DNA of 64,000 nucleotides from Streptomyces clavifer (GTDB lineage Bacteria; Actinomycetota; Actinomycetes; Streptomycetales; Streptomycetaceae), in assembly GCA_014651175.1 (NCBI GenBank), contig BMWJ01000004.1, positions 496,001-560,000 of the forward strand. The letters are read 5' to 3'. Positions 1-8,550 of the stretch are shown one piece after another; position 1 is the stretch's first letter; the number at the start of each line of letters is the position of its first letter. Both the position numbers and the translations under genes were made by a program. The notes beneath the pieces were generated by a model. It saw nothing but the letters and a program-made list of their open reading frames with translations, was not told the DNA's origin and did no database searches.

Positions 1-228
1 TACGCGTACGCCCGCACCGGCTACCACCGCGGCCTCGACGCCCTGCGCCGGGCCGGCTGGAAGGGCCACGGCCCCGTCCCGTTCGAGCACGAGCCGAACC
101 GCGGCTTCCTGCGCGCCCTGCACGCCCTCGCCCGGGCCGCGCAGTCCATCGGGGAGCAGGAGGAGTACGAGCGCTGCTCGTCCTTCCTGCGCGACTCCTC
201 CCAGACCGCCGCCGACACCCTCGGCTGA
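1..228 (+). CDS. DUF3151 family protein, C-terminal fragment
   Basis: The window opens inside this gene; 75 codons and a TGA stop are visible. The readable tail (YAYARTGYHRGLDALRR..., GEQEEYERCSSFLRD) matches the conserved C-terminus of the actinobacterial DUF3151 family, small cytosolic proteins of unknown function. In Streptomyces a gene of this kind commonly lies just upstream of tryptophan 2,3-dioxygenase, as it does here. The 162-bp gap to the next gene suggests a separate transcription unit. The start lies outside the window. Confidence 0.8.
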   Translation, partial: YAYARTGYHRGLDALRRAGWKGHGPVPFEHEPNRGFLRALHALARAAQSIGEQEEYERCSSFLRDSSQTAADTLG

Positions 229-390
229 GCCGCTTCCGCTTTCCCGGGCCCCGCAGGCGCGCACCGTCGCCTGCGGGGCCCGAGGCGTCCCGGGCGGCTC
301 CGGTCTAGGATGCCGACAGGGGACCGGAGCTCCACCACCTCAGAGGAAGGGGCGGACCGCTACCCGGAAGCTCGTGTCGAGGAGACAGCA

Positions 391-1239
391 ATGTCGACGA
401 TCAACCCCGACCCCGAAGCCACCGGTGCGGACACCCCGCACCTGGACTTCGCGGGAACGACTCCGTACGAGGACTACGTCCAGGCGGATGTCCTGACCCA
501 CCTCCAGCACCTGCGCTCGGACGATCCCGGCGAGATGGTCTTCCTGGTCACCACCCAGGTCATGGAGCTGTGGTTCACGGTCATCGTCCATGAGTGGGAG
601 ACGGCGGCGCACGCCCTGCGCGAGGACCGCATACCGGTCGCCCGGGACGCCCTGAAGCGCTCGCTGCGGGAGCTGGAGGCGCTGAACGCCTCCTGGAAGC
701 CGCTGGCCGGCCTGACCCCCGCCCAGTTCAACTCCTACCGCGGATCGCTCGGTGAGGGTTCCGGTTTCCAGTCGGCGATGTACCGGCGGATGGAATTCCT
801 GCTCGGTGACAAGTCCGCCTCCATGCTCGTGCCGCACCGCGGTGCCCCCCGGGTCCACGCCGAGCTGGAGAAGGCACTGCACGAGCCCGGCCTCTACGAC
901 GAGACGCTCGCCCTGCTCGCCCGGCGCGGTCACGCCGTGCCGCAGTCGGTGCTCGGCCGGGACCTGTCGCGGAAGTACGAGCCGTCCCCCCAGGTCGAGG
1001 CCGTCTGGGCGGAGATCTACGCCAACCCCGACCAGAACGACGAGCTCGTGCGGCTCGGCGAGGTGCTGACCGACGTCGGCGAACTCGTGTGGCGATGGCG
1101 CAACGACCACCTCACCGCCACCCGGCGGGCGATGGGCTCGAAGACCGGCACCGGAGGTTCGGCGGGGGTCGCCTGGCTGGAGAAGCGGGCCACCAAGAGT
1201 GTGTTCCCGGAGCTGTGGACGGCGCGCAGCCATGTCTGA
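391..1239 (+). CDS. kynA: tryptophan 2,3-dioxygenase
   Basis: This haem enzyme oxidises L-tryptophan to N-formylkynurenine, the first step of the kynurenine pathway. The 282-residue product has the family landmarks: the N-terminal TPYEDYVQADVLTHLQ segment, FQSAMYRRMEFLLG in the middle, and the C-terminal WRNDHLTATRRAMGSKTGTGGS stretch with the haem-ligand histidine and the GTGGS substrate loop. ATG 391 is preferred over upstream in-frame codons because GAGGAGA lies 6 bp upstream and the homologous region begins there. The stop overlaps the kynureninase start by 8 bp, so the two genes are translationally coupled. Confidence 0.95.
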   Translation: MSTINPDPEATGADTPHLDFAGTTPYEDYVQADVLTHLQHLRSDDPGEMVFLVTTQVMELWFTVIVHEWETAAHALREDRIPVARDALKRSLRELEALNASWKPLAGLTPAQFNSYRGSLGEGSGFQSAMYRRMEFLLGDKSASMLVPHRGAPRVHAELEKALHEPGLYDETLALLARRGHAVPQSVLGRDLSRKYEPSPQVEAVWAEIYANPDQNDELVRLGEVLTDVGELVWRWRNDHLTATRRAMGSKTGTGGSAGVAWLEKRATKSVFPELWTARSHV

Positions 1240-2428
1240 CCTGCGGGAGCGTGCCGAGGCGCTCGACTCCGCCGACGAGCTGGCCGGGCTCCGGGACCTG
1301 TTCGTCCTCGACGACACCGTCTACCTCGACGGGAACTCGCTGGGCGCGCTCCCCCGCCACGTCCCCGCCCGCATGCAGGACGTCATCACCCGTGAGTGGG
1401 GCGCCCTGCGCATCCGCTCCTGGGACGAGAGCGGCTGGTGGACCGCGCCCGAGCGGATCGGTGACCGGATCGCTCCGCTGGTCGGTGCCGCCGCCGGACA
1501 GATCGTGGTGGGCGACTCCACCAGCGTGAACGTCTTCAAGGCCGTGGTCGCCGCGAGCCGCCTGGCAGCCGGAGGGCGCGACGAGATCCTGGTCGACGCC
1601 TCGACGTTCCCCACGGACGGGTACCTCGCTCAGTCCGCGGCCCGGATGACGGGCCACCGCATCGTCCCGGTCGCCCCCGCCGACGTCCCGGCCGCCCTCG
1701 GGCCCCGTACCGCGGTCGTCCTCCTCAACCACGTCGACTACCGCACGGGAAGGCTCCACGACCTGCCCGGACTCACCGCCGCCGTCCGGGGCGCCGGCGC
1801 CCTCGCCGTCTGGGACCTGTGCCACAGCGCGGGGGCCCTGCCGGTCGGCCTCGACGCGCACGGCGTGGACCTGGCCGTCGGATGCACGTACAAGTACCTG
1901 AACGGCGGCCCCGGTGCGCCCGCCTACCTGTACGTGGCCGAGCGCCATCAGGCGGCCTTCGACTCGCCCCTGCCCGGGTGGACCTCGCATGCGGACCCGT
2001 TCGGGATGACCCCCGGATACGTCCCCGCGGAGGGCTCCGTACGGGGCCGGGTCGGCACCCCGGACATCCTGTCCATGCTGGCCCTGGAAGCGTCGCTGGA
2101 CGTGTGGGAGGGCGTCGGGGTGGAGGCCGTGCGGGCCAAGTCCCTGGCGCTGACGGACTTCTTCCTGGAGTGCGTCGCCGCGTACGTCCCCGAGGGCCGG
2201 GTCACCCCGGTCACCCCGGCCGCCCACGCGGAGCGCGGCAGCCAGGTCTCGCTGCGCTGCGTCGACGCGGACGAGACGGAGCCGGTGATGCGGGAGCTCG
2301 TCGCCCGCGGTGTGGTCGGCGACCTGCGCCGACCGGACGTGCTCCGCTTCGGTTTCACCCCGCTCTACGTCTCTTTCGCCGACGCGGAGCGGGCCGCGCG
2401 CATCCTCGCCGAGGTGCTGGAGGCCTAG
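1232..2428 (+). CDS. kynU: kynureninase
   Basis: This PLP enzyme (fold type I) cleaves kynurenine to anthranilate and alanine. The product is 398 residues. It has YLDGNSLGALP near the N-terminus, the WDLCHSAGALP strand that supplies the cofactor-binding aspartate, and TYKYLNGGPGAPAYLYV with the Schiff-base lysine at about residue 221. ATG 1232 sits inside the end of the dioxygenase gene, which places both in one operon. Anthranilate made here could feed tryptophan synthesis or secondary metabolites; which one cannot be read from the sequence. Confidence 0.94.
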   Translation: MSDLRERAEALDSADELAGLRDLFVLDDTVYLDGNSLGALPRHVPARMQDVITREWGALRIRSWDESGWWTAPERIGDRIAPLVGAAAGQIVVGDSTSVNVFKAVVAASRLAAGGRDEILVDASTFPTDGYLAQSAARMTGHRIVPVAPADVPAALGPRTAVVLLNHVDYRTGRLHDLPGLTAAVRGAGALAVWDLCHSAGALPVGLDAHGVDLAVGCTYKYLNGGPGAPAYLYVAERHQAAFDSPLPGWTSHADPFGMTPGYVPAEGSVRGRVGTPDILSMLALEASLDVWEGVGVEAVRAKSLALTDFFLECVAAYVPEGRVTPVTPAAHAERGSQVSLRCVDADETEPVMRELVARGVVGDLRRPDVLRFGFTPLYVSFADAERAARILAEVLEA

Positions 2429-2437
2429 CCGCACAGG

Positions 2438-2465
2438 ACGGGCCCGGTCTCCGGGCCGGGCCCGT
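2438..2465 (+). terminator. Rho-independent-like hairpin after kynU
   Basis: A 10-bp perfect GC stem (2438-2447 with 2456-2465, arm ACGGGCCCGG) closes an 8-nt loop 9 bp after the kynU stop. There is no strong T tract, as is usual in Streptomyces. It may end or attenuate transcription before the hydrolase gene. Confidence 0.65.
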
Positions 2466-2591
2466 TCCCCCCGGCGCCGCGGGCTCCCCCGAACCGTGCA
2501 GGTGACGGTCCGTCCGATGGCGGCGCGCGGTACTGATACCGTCCCCGCAGGTCAGTCCAGTCGGGCATATGCGTAGGACGGTGGGAGCAGC

Positions 2592-3467
2592 ATGTCGGAT
2601 TCTGCCGCGCGTGATCGGGACGCCGCCGAGACCGGGTCGGCGTTCGCGCATCCGGCGGTCGCCCCCGATCGGTCCGCCGCCTACGGCAGCCACCCCGACC
2701 AGGTGATCGACTTCTTCGCCCCGCGTGACGGCCGGGACGGCGCACCGCTCGTGGTCGTGCTGCACGGCGGGGCCTGGCGCGCGTCGTACGACCGGCAGCA
2801 CGTGTCACCGTTCGCGGACTTCCTGGCCCGGCGCGGGTTCGCCGTGGCCAGCGTCGAGTACCGCCGGGGCAGCGGGATCCCGCAGCAGGGCGGGGAGGGG
2901 CCCGCGGCGGGACGCTGGCCGGAGACGTTCGACGACGTGGCCGCCGCCATGGACGCCCTGCCGGAACTGGCCGCGCGTGAGCTGCCGCAGGCCGACGTGC
3001 GCAAGACCGTGGTCACCGGACACTCCGCGGGCGGGCAGCTGGCGCTGTGGGCCGCCGCCCGGCACGTGCTCCCGGTCGGCTCGCCGTGGCGGCTGCCCAC
3101 GCCGCCCCCGCTGCGCGGGGTCGTCGCGCTGGCGCCGATCGGTGACTTCGCGAGCGCCGCCGCACTGGACGTCTGCTCCGGGGCCGTGCACCAACTCCTG
3201 GGCGGCGAGGAGCACGCCGAGGCGCGCGGCGCCCACGTCGATCCGGCCGTGCTGCTCCCGACCGGGATCGCGACCGCCGTCGTGCAGGGCGTCGACGACC
3301 TGACCGTCCCCCAGGAGGTCACCGAGGCGTTCGTGGACGCCGCGGCGAAGGCCGGGGAGATGGTGGGGCTGACGCTGCTGGACGGGGTCGGGCACTTCCC
3401 GCTGATCGACCCCTCCGCGGACGCCTGCGCGGTGGTGGCCGAGGAGATCGCCCAACTGGCCTGGTAG
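2592..3467 (+). CDS. alpha/beta hydrolase, probable kynurenine formamidase
   Basis: The 291-residue product is an alpha/beta hydrolase with HGGAW at about residues 58-62, nucleophile Ser145 in TGHSAGGQ, an aspartate in GVDDLTVP and His268 in GVGHFPLI. The HGGxW oxyanion motif is typical of the AFMID/BNA7 arylformamidases. Placed just after dioxygenase and kynureninase genes, it is the obvious candidate for the missing step, N-formylkynurenine to kynurenine. The function is inferred from motif plus context; a general carboxylesterase remains possible. ATG 2592 follows GGTGGGAGC by about 6 bp. Confidence 0.8.
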   Translation: MSDSAARDRDAAETGSAFAHPAVAPDRSAAYGSHPDQVIDFFAPRDGRDGAPLVVVLHGGAWRASYDRQHVSPFADFLARRGFAVASVEYRRGSGIPQQGGEGPAAGRWPETFDDVAAAMDALPELAARELPQADVRKTVVTGHSAGGQLALWAAARHVLPVGSPWRLPTPPPLRGVVALAPIGDFASAAALDVCSGAVHQLLGGEEHAEARGAHVDPAVLLPTGIATAVVQGVDDLTVPQEVTEAFVDAAAKAGEMVGLTLLDGVGHFPLIDPSADACAVVAEEIAQLAW

Positions 3468-3470
3468 GCC

Positions 3471-3502
3471 CACGGGCCGGGGCACGCGTGCCCCGGCCCG
3501 TG
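3471..3502 (+). terminator. perfect 32-bp palindromic terminator
   Basis: Positions 3471-3502 form a perfect inverted repeat (arm CACGGGCCGGGGCACG, 16 bp) that starts 3 bp after the hydrolase stop. This is a convincing end for the kynurenine operon. Confidence 0.8.
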
Positions 3503-3825
3503 CCTGCGGGCCCGGACCGCTGCGCTCCCCGCCCACCGGTGCTCGCCCCTGCGACCTCGCGCGGCACCGCCCGCTCCGGGCCCTCACCCGGGCCGGCACC
3601 TCCCGCCGGTACCCGGGTCCCGGCCCCCGGCACGCCGACGTGGTCGAGCACCGGAAGAGCGGGCGCGGGGCGCCGCCGGACCACGTACGCGGCCACCCGG
3701 ACACGGGGGAGACCCGTCCTGGCATCGCATCCGCCGCCGCGGCCCCGGTAGTACTTGCGACGGACGGTCCAGGATCCGTATCACTGCTGACGACCCCGGC
3801 CGCCGGGCCCCCTACCGTGGAGAGC
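3503..3825. other. intergenic region before the histidine kinase
   Basis: These 323 bp are GC-rich and contain no ORF with a recognisable product. An in-frame ATG at 3640 would extend the kinase by 62 residues, but that extension looks like random GC-rich sequence. The region presumably holds the kinase/regulator promoter; I see no clear -10/-35 pair. Confidence 0.5.
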
Positions 3826-5139
3826 GTGACCGAGACCAAGACCAGAAGCCCCGAGTTCCGGCTGGCCGCAGGGGCGATAGACGGCCTGCGGCAGGACCTC
3901 TTCCACCACGCTTTCGACTACCGGCCGCTGGCGCCGCTGGGCACGGACGGCCCGGTGATGCGCCGGCTCCCGAAGCCGATCCGGACGCGGGCCGTCTGGT
4001 TCCCGCACGCGGTGGTGGCCGCGGTCGCGCTGATCGCGCTGCTGGTCGGCGTCTTCGCGGCGAACACCTACTCCCCGTTCGGGATCGCGACCCTCATCAC
4101 CGCCTTCCTGCCGGCCGCCACGTTGCTGATGACGCTGCACCGCCCCGTTCTCGCCTTCTGGGTGTCGATCGCCTCCACCCCGGTGATGGCCGTCGTGGGC
4201 AGCGGGGAATGGCCGTGGGCGCCGAACGCCTTCGTGTGCCACCTGGGTGTCCTGGTCGTCGTCGCGGCGCGGACCAGGCCGCGCACCGCCGCCTGGATGT
4301 GGGTGATCACCCTGCTCCCCGGCACCTTCATGGACGCCGTCGGCCCCTACAACCCCTCTTCGACCAATGGCGGCATGGCCTTCACGTCCGCACTCGCCCT
4401 CCTCGTCGTGACGCTCGTGCAGACCCGCCGCGAGGCCGAGCGGGAGGTGACCGTGCAGCGCACCGTCACCGCCGTCGAGCGAGACCGGCGCACGCTCCTG
4501 GAAGAGCGCACCACCATCGCGCGTGAGCTGCACGACGTCGTCGCCCACCACATGTCCGTCGTCGCGATCCAGGCCGAGGCCGCCCCGTACCGGGTGGAGA
4601 ATCCGCCGCCCGAGCTGGAGCAGGCGTTCGTCACGATCCGGGAGAACGCCGTCGCCGCGCTCACCGAGCTGCGCCGCGTCCTCGGAGTCGTACGGGCGGA
4701 GGACTACGAGGTGCCGGACGCCCCGCAGCCCACCCTGGCCGAGATCGACCGGCTGCTGTCCAACGTGCGGGAGACCGGGCTGGAGACGGAGAAGACGGTC
4801 ACCGGGGCGGTGCGGGAGCTTCCGCAGGGCGTCGAGCTGTCGGCGTACCGGATCGTCCAGGAGGCGCTCAGTAACACGCTCCGGCACGCACCCGGCGCGT
4901 CCGCCAAGGTGGACATCGGGTACGTGCTCGGCGGGCTGGGGCTGCGCATCGTCAACGGACCCGCGCGCGGGTCCGTCAAACCCTCGCAGGGGGCCGGTCA
5001 CGGGATCACGGGGATGCGGGAGCGGGTGCAGATGCTGAACGGCGAGATGACGGCCGGGACGACGGAGGACGGCGGCTACGAGGTCGCCGTGTTCCTGCCC
5101 GTGCCCGCGGTGCACGACGGTGCGGAGGCGGGGGCATGA
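3826..5139 (+). CDS. two-component sensor histidine kinase (HisKA_3 type)
   Basis: This membrane kinase senses an unknown signal and phosphorylates the adjacent regulator. From GTG 3826 the product is 437 residues. About five or six hydrophobic helices lie between residues 60 and 205, then a linker helix, the HisKA_3 dimerisation motif with phospho-acceptor His236 in ARELHDVVAHH, and a HATPase_c domain with an N-box (EALSNTLRHAPG) and G-rich boxes. GTG 3826 was chosen because VTETKTRSPEFRL is where the conserved sequence begins. GGAGAG lies only 1-2 bp upstream, so a leaderless or weakly led transcript is possible. It overlaps the regulator gene by ATGA. Confidence 0.9.
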   Translation: MTETKTRSPEFRLAAGAIDGLRQDLFHHAFDYRPLAPLGTDGPVMRRLPKPIRTRAVWFPHAVVAAVALIALLVGVFAANTYSPFGIATLITAFLPAATLLMTLHRPVLAFWVSIASTPVMAVVGSGEWPWAPNAFVCHLGVLVVVAARTRPRTAAWMWVITLLPGTFMDAVGPYNPSSTNGGMAFTSALALLVVTLVQTRREAEREVTVQRTVTAVERDRRTLLEERTTIARELHDVVAHHMSVVAIQAEAAPYRVENPPPELEQAFVTIRENAVAALTELRRVLGVVRAEDYEVPDAPQPTLAEIDRLLSNVRETGLETEKTVTGAVRELPQGVELSAYRIVQEALSNTLRHAPGASAKVDIGYVLGGLGLRIVNGPARGSVKPSQGAGHGITGMRERVQMLNGEMTAGTTEDGGYEVAVFLPVPAVHDGAEAGA

Positions 5140-5804
5140 GCGAGTCCGCCATCCGCGTGCTGATCGTCGACGACCAGATGATGGTCCGCGAGGGGTTCTC
5201 CGTACTGCTCAACGCGATGCCCGGCATCGAGGTCGTCGGCGAGGCCGTCGACGGCCGGCAGGCCGTGTCGCAGGTCGCCGCCCTGCGGCCCGACGTGGTG
5301 CTGATGGACATCCGGATGCCGGAGCTCAACGGCATCGAGGCCACCCGTGAGATCGTCGCCGCCGACGCGGACGCCAAGGTGCTCGTCCTGACCACCTTCG
5401 ACCTCGACGAGTACGTGTACCAGGCGCTGCGGGCCGGGGCCTCCGGCTTCCTCCTGAAGGACGCGTCGGCGCGTCAGCTCGCCGACGGGGTACGGGTGGT
5501 GGCGTCCGGGGAGGCACTGCTCGCACCGACCGTGACCCGGCGGCTGATCACCGAGTTCTCCAAGCTCGCCGAGGCGCCCCGGCCGCCCGCCATGGCCCGG
5601 ATCGGCGATCTCACCGAGCGGGAGACCGAGGTCCTCGTGCTGATCGCCCAGGGACTGTCGAACCTGGAGATCGCCTCCCACCTGGTCGTCGCCGAGTCCA
5701 CCATCAAGACACATGTGAGCCGCATCCTGGTGAAGCTCGGGCTGCGCGACCGGACCCAGGCTGCCGTGTTCGCCTACGAGGCCCGGCTGGTCACGCCCGG
5801 GTAG
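5136..5804 (+). CDS. NarL/FixJ-family response regulator
   Basis: This cytosolic transcription factor is the partner of the preceding kinase. The 222-residue product has a receiver domain (VLIVDDQ at 8-13, phospho-acceptor Asp58 in VVLMDIRMPE, a switch Thr in VLVLTTFD, Lys in FLLKDAS) and a C-terminal LuxR-type HTH (LTEREVEVL-like start, IASHLVVAESTIKTHVSRIL). The ATGA overlap with the kinase gene indicates translational coupling. Target genes are unknown; the P450 begins 9 bp downstream and may be in the same transcript. Confidence 0.93.
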   Translation: MSESAIRVLIVDDQMMVREGFSVLLNAMPGIEVVGEAVDGRQAVSQVAALRPDVVLMDIRMPELNGIEATREIVAADADAKVLVLTTFDLDEYVYQALRAGASGFLLKDASARQLADGVRVVASGEALLAPTVTRRLITEFSKLAEAPRPPAMARIGDLTERETEVLVLIAQGLSNLEIASHLVVAESTIKTHVSRILVKLGLRDRTQAAVFAYEARLVTPG

Positions 5805-5813
5805 CGTCGGTCC

Positions 5814-7019
5814 ATGCACGTGTCCTTCGACCCCTGGTCCCCGGCGTTCGTCGCCGACCCGTACCCCGCCTACGCCGCGCTGCGTGCCACCGGCAGGGCG
5901 CACTACTTCGAGCCGACCCGGCAGTGGCTGATCCCGCACTACGCCGAGGTGTCCGGGCTGCTGCGCGACCGGCGGCTGGGCCGGACGTATCTGCACCGCT
6001 TCACCCACGACGAGTTCGGCCTCGCCGCCCCGCCCGCCGCCCACGAGCCGTTCCACACGCTCAACGGACAGGGGATCCTCGACCTGGAGGCCCCCGACCA
6101 CACCCGGATCAGGCGGCTGGTCGCCAAGGCATTCACCCCGCGCAGGGTCGAGGCGCTCGGGCCGGCCGTGGAGCGGCTGGCCGCCGGGCTCGTCGGCGAG
6201 TTCGTCGCGGCGGGCGGCGGCGACCTCCTCGCCGCGGTCGCCGAGCCGCTGCCCGTGGCGGTCATCGCCGAGATGCTCGGGGTCCCGGAGTCCGACCGGG
6301 CGCTGCTGCGGCCCTGGTCGGCGGCGATCTGCGGGATGTTCGAGCTGAACCCCCCGGAGGAGGCGGCGCGGGCCGCCGTACAGGCGTCGGTCGAGTTCTC
6401 CGCGTACCTCCGCGGGCTGATCGGCGCACGGCGGGCCGATCCCGGAACGGATCTGGTCTCCGCGCTCATCGCCGCCCACGACGAGGGCGACCGGCTGACC
6501 GAGCAGGAGATCATCTCCACGTGCGTCCTGCTGCTGAACGCCGGCCACGAGGCCACGGTCAACGCCACCGTCAACGGCTGGTGGACGCTCTTCCGGCACC
6601 CGGAGCAGCTGGCCGCTCTGCGCGCCGACCACGGACTGCTGCCGACCGCGGTGGAGGAACTGCTGCGGTACGACACCCCGGTGCCGATGTTCGCGCGCTG
6701 GGTCCTGGACGACATCGAGGTCGACGGCACCGTCATTCCGCGTGGTTCGCAGGTCGCCCTGCTCTTCGGGTCGGCCAACCGTGATCCGGAGCGCTTCGCC
6801 GACGCCGGGGCGCTGGACCTGTCCCGTGAGGACAACCCGCACATCTCGTTCGGGGCGGGCATCCACTACTGCCTCGGAGCGCCGCTGGCCCGCCTCGAGC
6901 TGGCGGCCTCGTTCGGCGAGCTGCTGCGCAGGGCGCCCGGTATGCGGCTGGTCGCGGAGCCGGAGTGGAATCCGGGGTACGTGATCCGCGGGCTGCGGGG
7001 ACTACAGGTGCAGATCTGA
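5814..7019 (+). CDS. cytochrome P450 (bacterial class, CYP107-like)
   Basis: This soluble haem mono-oxygenase of 401 residues has all three P450 signatures: I-helix LLNAGHEATVN, K-helix ExxR in EELLRY, and the haem loop FGAGIHYCLG with the cysteine thiolate ligand at residue 353. The substrate is unknown. No ferredoxin gene is adjacent, so it must use redox partners encoded elsewhere. It follows the response regulator by 9 bp on the same strand and may be co-transcribed. Its 3' end overlaps the convergent membrane-protein gene by 18 bp. Confidence 0.93.
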   Translation: MHVSFDPWSPAFVADPYPAYAALRATGRAHYFEPTRQWLIPHYAEVSGLLRDRRLGRTYLHRFTHDEFGLAAPPAAHEPFHTLNGQGILDLEAPDHTRIRRLVAKAFTPRRVEALGPAVERLAAGLVGEFVAAGGGDLLAAVAEPLPVAVIAEMLGVPESDRALLRPWSAAICGMFELNPPEEAARAAVQASVEFSAYLRGLIGARRADPGTDLVSALIAAHDEGDRLTEQEIISTCVLLLNAGHEATVNATVNGWWTLFRHPEQLAALRADHGLLPTAVEELLRYDTPVPMFARWVLDDIEVDGTVIPRGSQVALLFGSANRDPERFADAGALDLSREDNPHISFGAGIHYCLGAPLARLELAASFGELLRRAPGMRLVAEPEWNPGYVIRGLRGLQVQI

Positions 7020-7385
7020 GCCGACGCTCCCGGAGAGCCGCACGGTGCCGAGGTCCGGGTTCGCCCAGGAGTGCAGCCCCCACGCGGACAGGGCGAGCAC
7101 CCCGGCCGCGCACACCGCCGCGGCCGGGACCCGGGCCCCCGCCGGCCCGCGGCCCTTCAGCAGGCGCAGCGCCAGGAGCCAGGCCGCCGAGGGGACGAGG
7201 GCACCCGCCAGGAGGACGAGGGGCAGCTCCGTCCACAGGACGGAGAGGTCCCGGCCCGCCCCCTCGAAGCCGCCGCCCATGTGCCGGTCGGTGCGCCGGG
7301 AGGCGCTCCACACGAGCAGCGCCGTGACCGCCCCGGCCAGGGCGAGCCCGCAGCCGCCGTAACCTGCCGTGTCCCGTTGGTCCAT
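7002..7385 (-). CDS. small membrane protein, unknown function
   Basis: A 127-residue product with three probable membrane helices (about residues 10-28, 50-75 and 88-105) and a hydrophilic, serine-containing tail. I do not recognise a family. ATG 7385 is used because the upstream in-frame extension is Arg/Gly-rich and runs into a tandem repeat at 7434-7479. It converges on the P450 gene with an 18-bp overlap, and lies downstream of the kinase-like gene on the same strand. Confidence 0.6.
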   Translation of the reverse strand: MDQRDTAGYGGCGLALAGAVTALLVWSASRRTDRHMGGGFEGAGRDLSVLWTELPLVLLAGALVPSAAWLLALRLLKGRGPAGARVPAAAVCAAGVLALSAWGLHSWANPDLGTVRLSGSVGSDLHL

Positions 7386-7433
7386 GCTCACCAGGACGTG
7401 GCCCCGGCCGGCTCCGGTTCCCGTCGCCCGATG

Positions 7434-7479
7434 CCGGCCGGCGGGCACCCTCCGGCCGGCGGGCACCCTCCGGCCGGCG
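7434..7479. repeat. 18-bp tandem repeat, about 2.5 copies
   Basis: The unit CCGGCCGGCGGGCACCCT occurs exactly at 7434-7451 and 7452-7469, followed by a partial copy to 7479. It lies in the 127-bp gap upstream of the small membrane protein gene. It may be simple slippage; no function is apparent. Confidence 0.8.
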
Positions 7480-7512
7480 CGGCCCCGGTGCCGGGCCGGT
7501 CACGCCACCGGG

Positions 7513-8364
7513 TCAGCCGGCTGCCGGGAGTACCAGCCCCCACGCCCCCGCCCGCACCGTCCAGGTGCGCGTCCGGACCGGACCGGCGACCTGTATGTCC
7601 GCCCGGTAGCGGAAGTCGGGGCCGGACACCGTGACCGCCTTGGCCTCGGCCGTCACCGTCTTGCCGGACGAGGTGTGGATCACCACGTCCGCCAGGCCCC
7701 CGTCCCCCTGCGTGGTCACCGAGACTCCCTCGACCGGCCGGTCCAGGTCGTTGAGCAGGACCCCGTCCGTCTCCACCCGCAGCCGGTGCGCGCGCGGAGG
7801 GGAGGAGGGGGAAGGCGGGGCGGGCCGGACCAGGGCGGCCATCAGGGTGCGGCAGGTGTCCCAGACCGCGGTGACGCCCGAGTGGTGCGCGCCCGCACCC
7901 GGGGCCGGGGTGAGGGCGGGGATGCGCAGGTCGCCCAGCACGACCCCGTCGCTGTCGTCGACCAGCAGGTCCAGCCGGCGCGCGGTCCCGTCCAGGGCCG
8001 TGCGCGCCGCCGCCACCGCGCCCCGGGGGACGCCGAGTGCGTGGGCGAGCTCCAGCGTGTGGGCCGCACCGACCGGAATCAGCGACAGCACGCCGTCGGC
8101 GAGCTCCCGCTCCCGGTGGAGCTGGGCCACGGCGCGCAGCAGCGCGTGGTCGTCGCCGACGACCACGGGCCGTCGGCCGCCTCGGCGGGAAAGGGCCCGG
8201 GCGAACTCGTCCGGGCCGTCCGGAAGGCAGATCTTGGCATGCGCGCCGGCGCTCAGCACGTCCTTCGCGATGCGCACGGACTCGCCGTCGTAGCGGCGGG
8301 CAAGGGGGTCGATGAGTACGAGTAGCTGGTGGTCGCCGTCGCCGGGGGGCTCTGCAGCCGACAC
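7513..8364 (-). CDS. diacylglycerol-kinase-fold protein with degenerate active-site motifs
   Basis: The 283-residue product resembles the DAGK_cat/NAD-kinase-like lipid kinase fold (N-terminal LLVLIDPLARRYDG, then SLIPVGAAHTLELAHALGVP, which lines up with the IPxGTGNDFARxLGIP motif) and a C-terminal beta-rich half. The catalytic GGDGT motif appears as VVVGDDHALL and the GTGND motif as GAAHT, so kinase activity is doubtful. GTG 8364 is chosen because GGAAGG lies about 6 bp upstream; a TTG at 8397 has no ribosome-binding site. The gene is divergent from purA. Confidence 0.7.
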   Translation of the reverse strand: MSAAEPPGDGDHQLLVLIDPLARRYDGESVRIAKDVLSAGAHAKICLPDGPDEFARALSRRGGRRPVVVGDDHALLRAVAQLHRERELADGVLSLIPVGAAHTLELAHALGVPRGAVAAARTALDGTARRLDLLVDDSDGVVLGDLRIPALTPAPGAGAHHSGVTAVWDTCRTLMAALVRPAPPSPSSPPRAHRLRVETDGVLLNDLDRPVEGVSVTTQGDGGLADVVIHTSSGKTVTAEAKAVTVSGPDFRYRADIQVAGPVRTRTWTVRAGAWGLVLPAAG

Positions 8365-8466
8365 CTCGGTCCTTCCTCGGGTAGCATCTTGGTGCAAGAG
8401 CCCCTTGCGCTATTGCGCCAGGGGCTTCGTCAATTCCGGGGCACCCGGTTCGACGGCTCAGGCTTT

Positions 8467-8495
8467 GTCGTACATCGTCGTACGGCAGGTACGAC
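8467..8495. promoter_or_regulatory. GTCGTAC half-site cluster upstream of purA
   Basis: GTCGTAC occurs at 8467-8473 and 8477-8483 (10 bp apart), and its inverse GTACGAC at 8489-8495. This makes an inverted repeat with a 5-bp spacer plus an extra direct half-site, 56-84 bp before the purA start. It looks like a regulator binding site in the purA/DAGK-like divergent region. No cognate regulator is known from the sequence. Confidence 0.45.
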
Positions 8496-8550
8496 CTTTA
8501 CGTACGCCCCCTGACCTTGGACATGCCCCGCCCGGAAGGGGTGTACGCCT

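Noticed and set aside
1112-2434. 440-codon minus-strand ORF opposite kynU
   Set aside because: Antisense shadow of a clear kynureninase gene; Gly/Arg/Val-rich translation without motifs, caused by high third-position GC.
5076-6866. 596-codon minus-strand ORF opposite the response regulator and P450
   Set aside because: Overlaps two well-supported genes; repetitive Gly/Arg/Leu/Asp translation with no domain.
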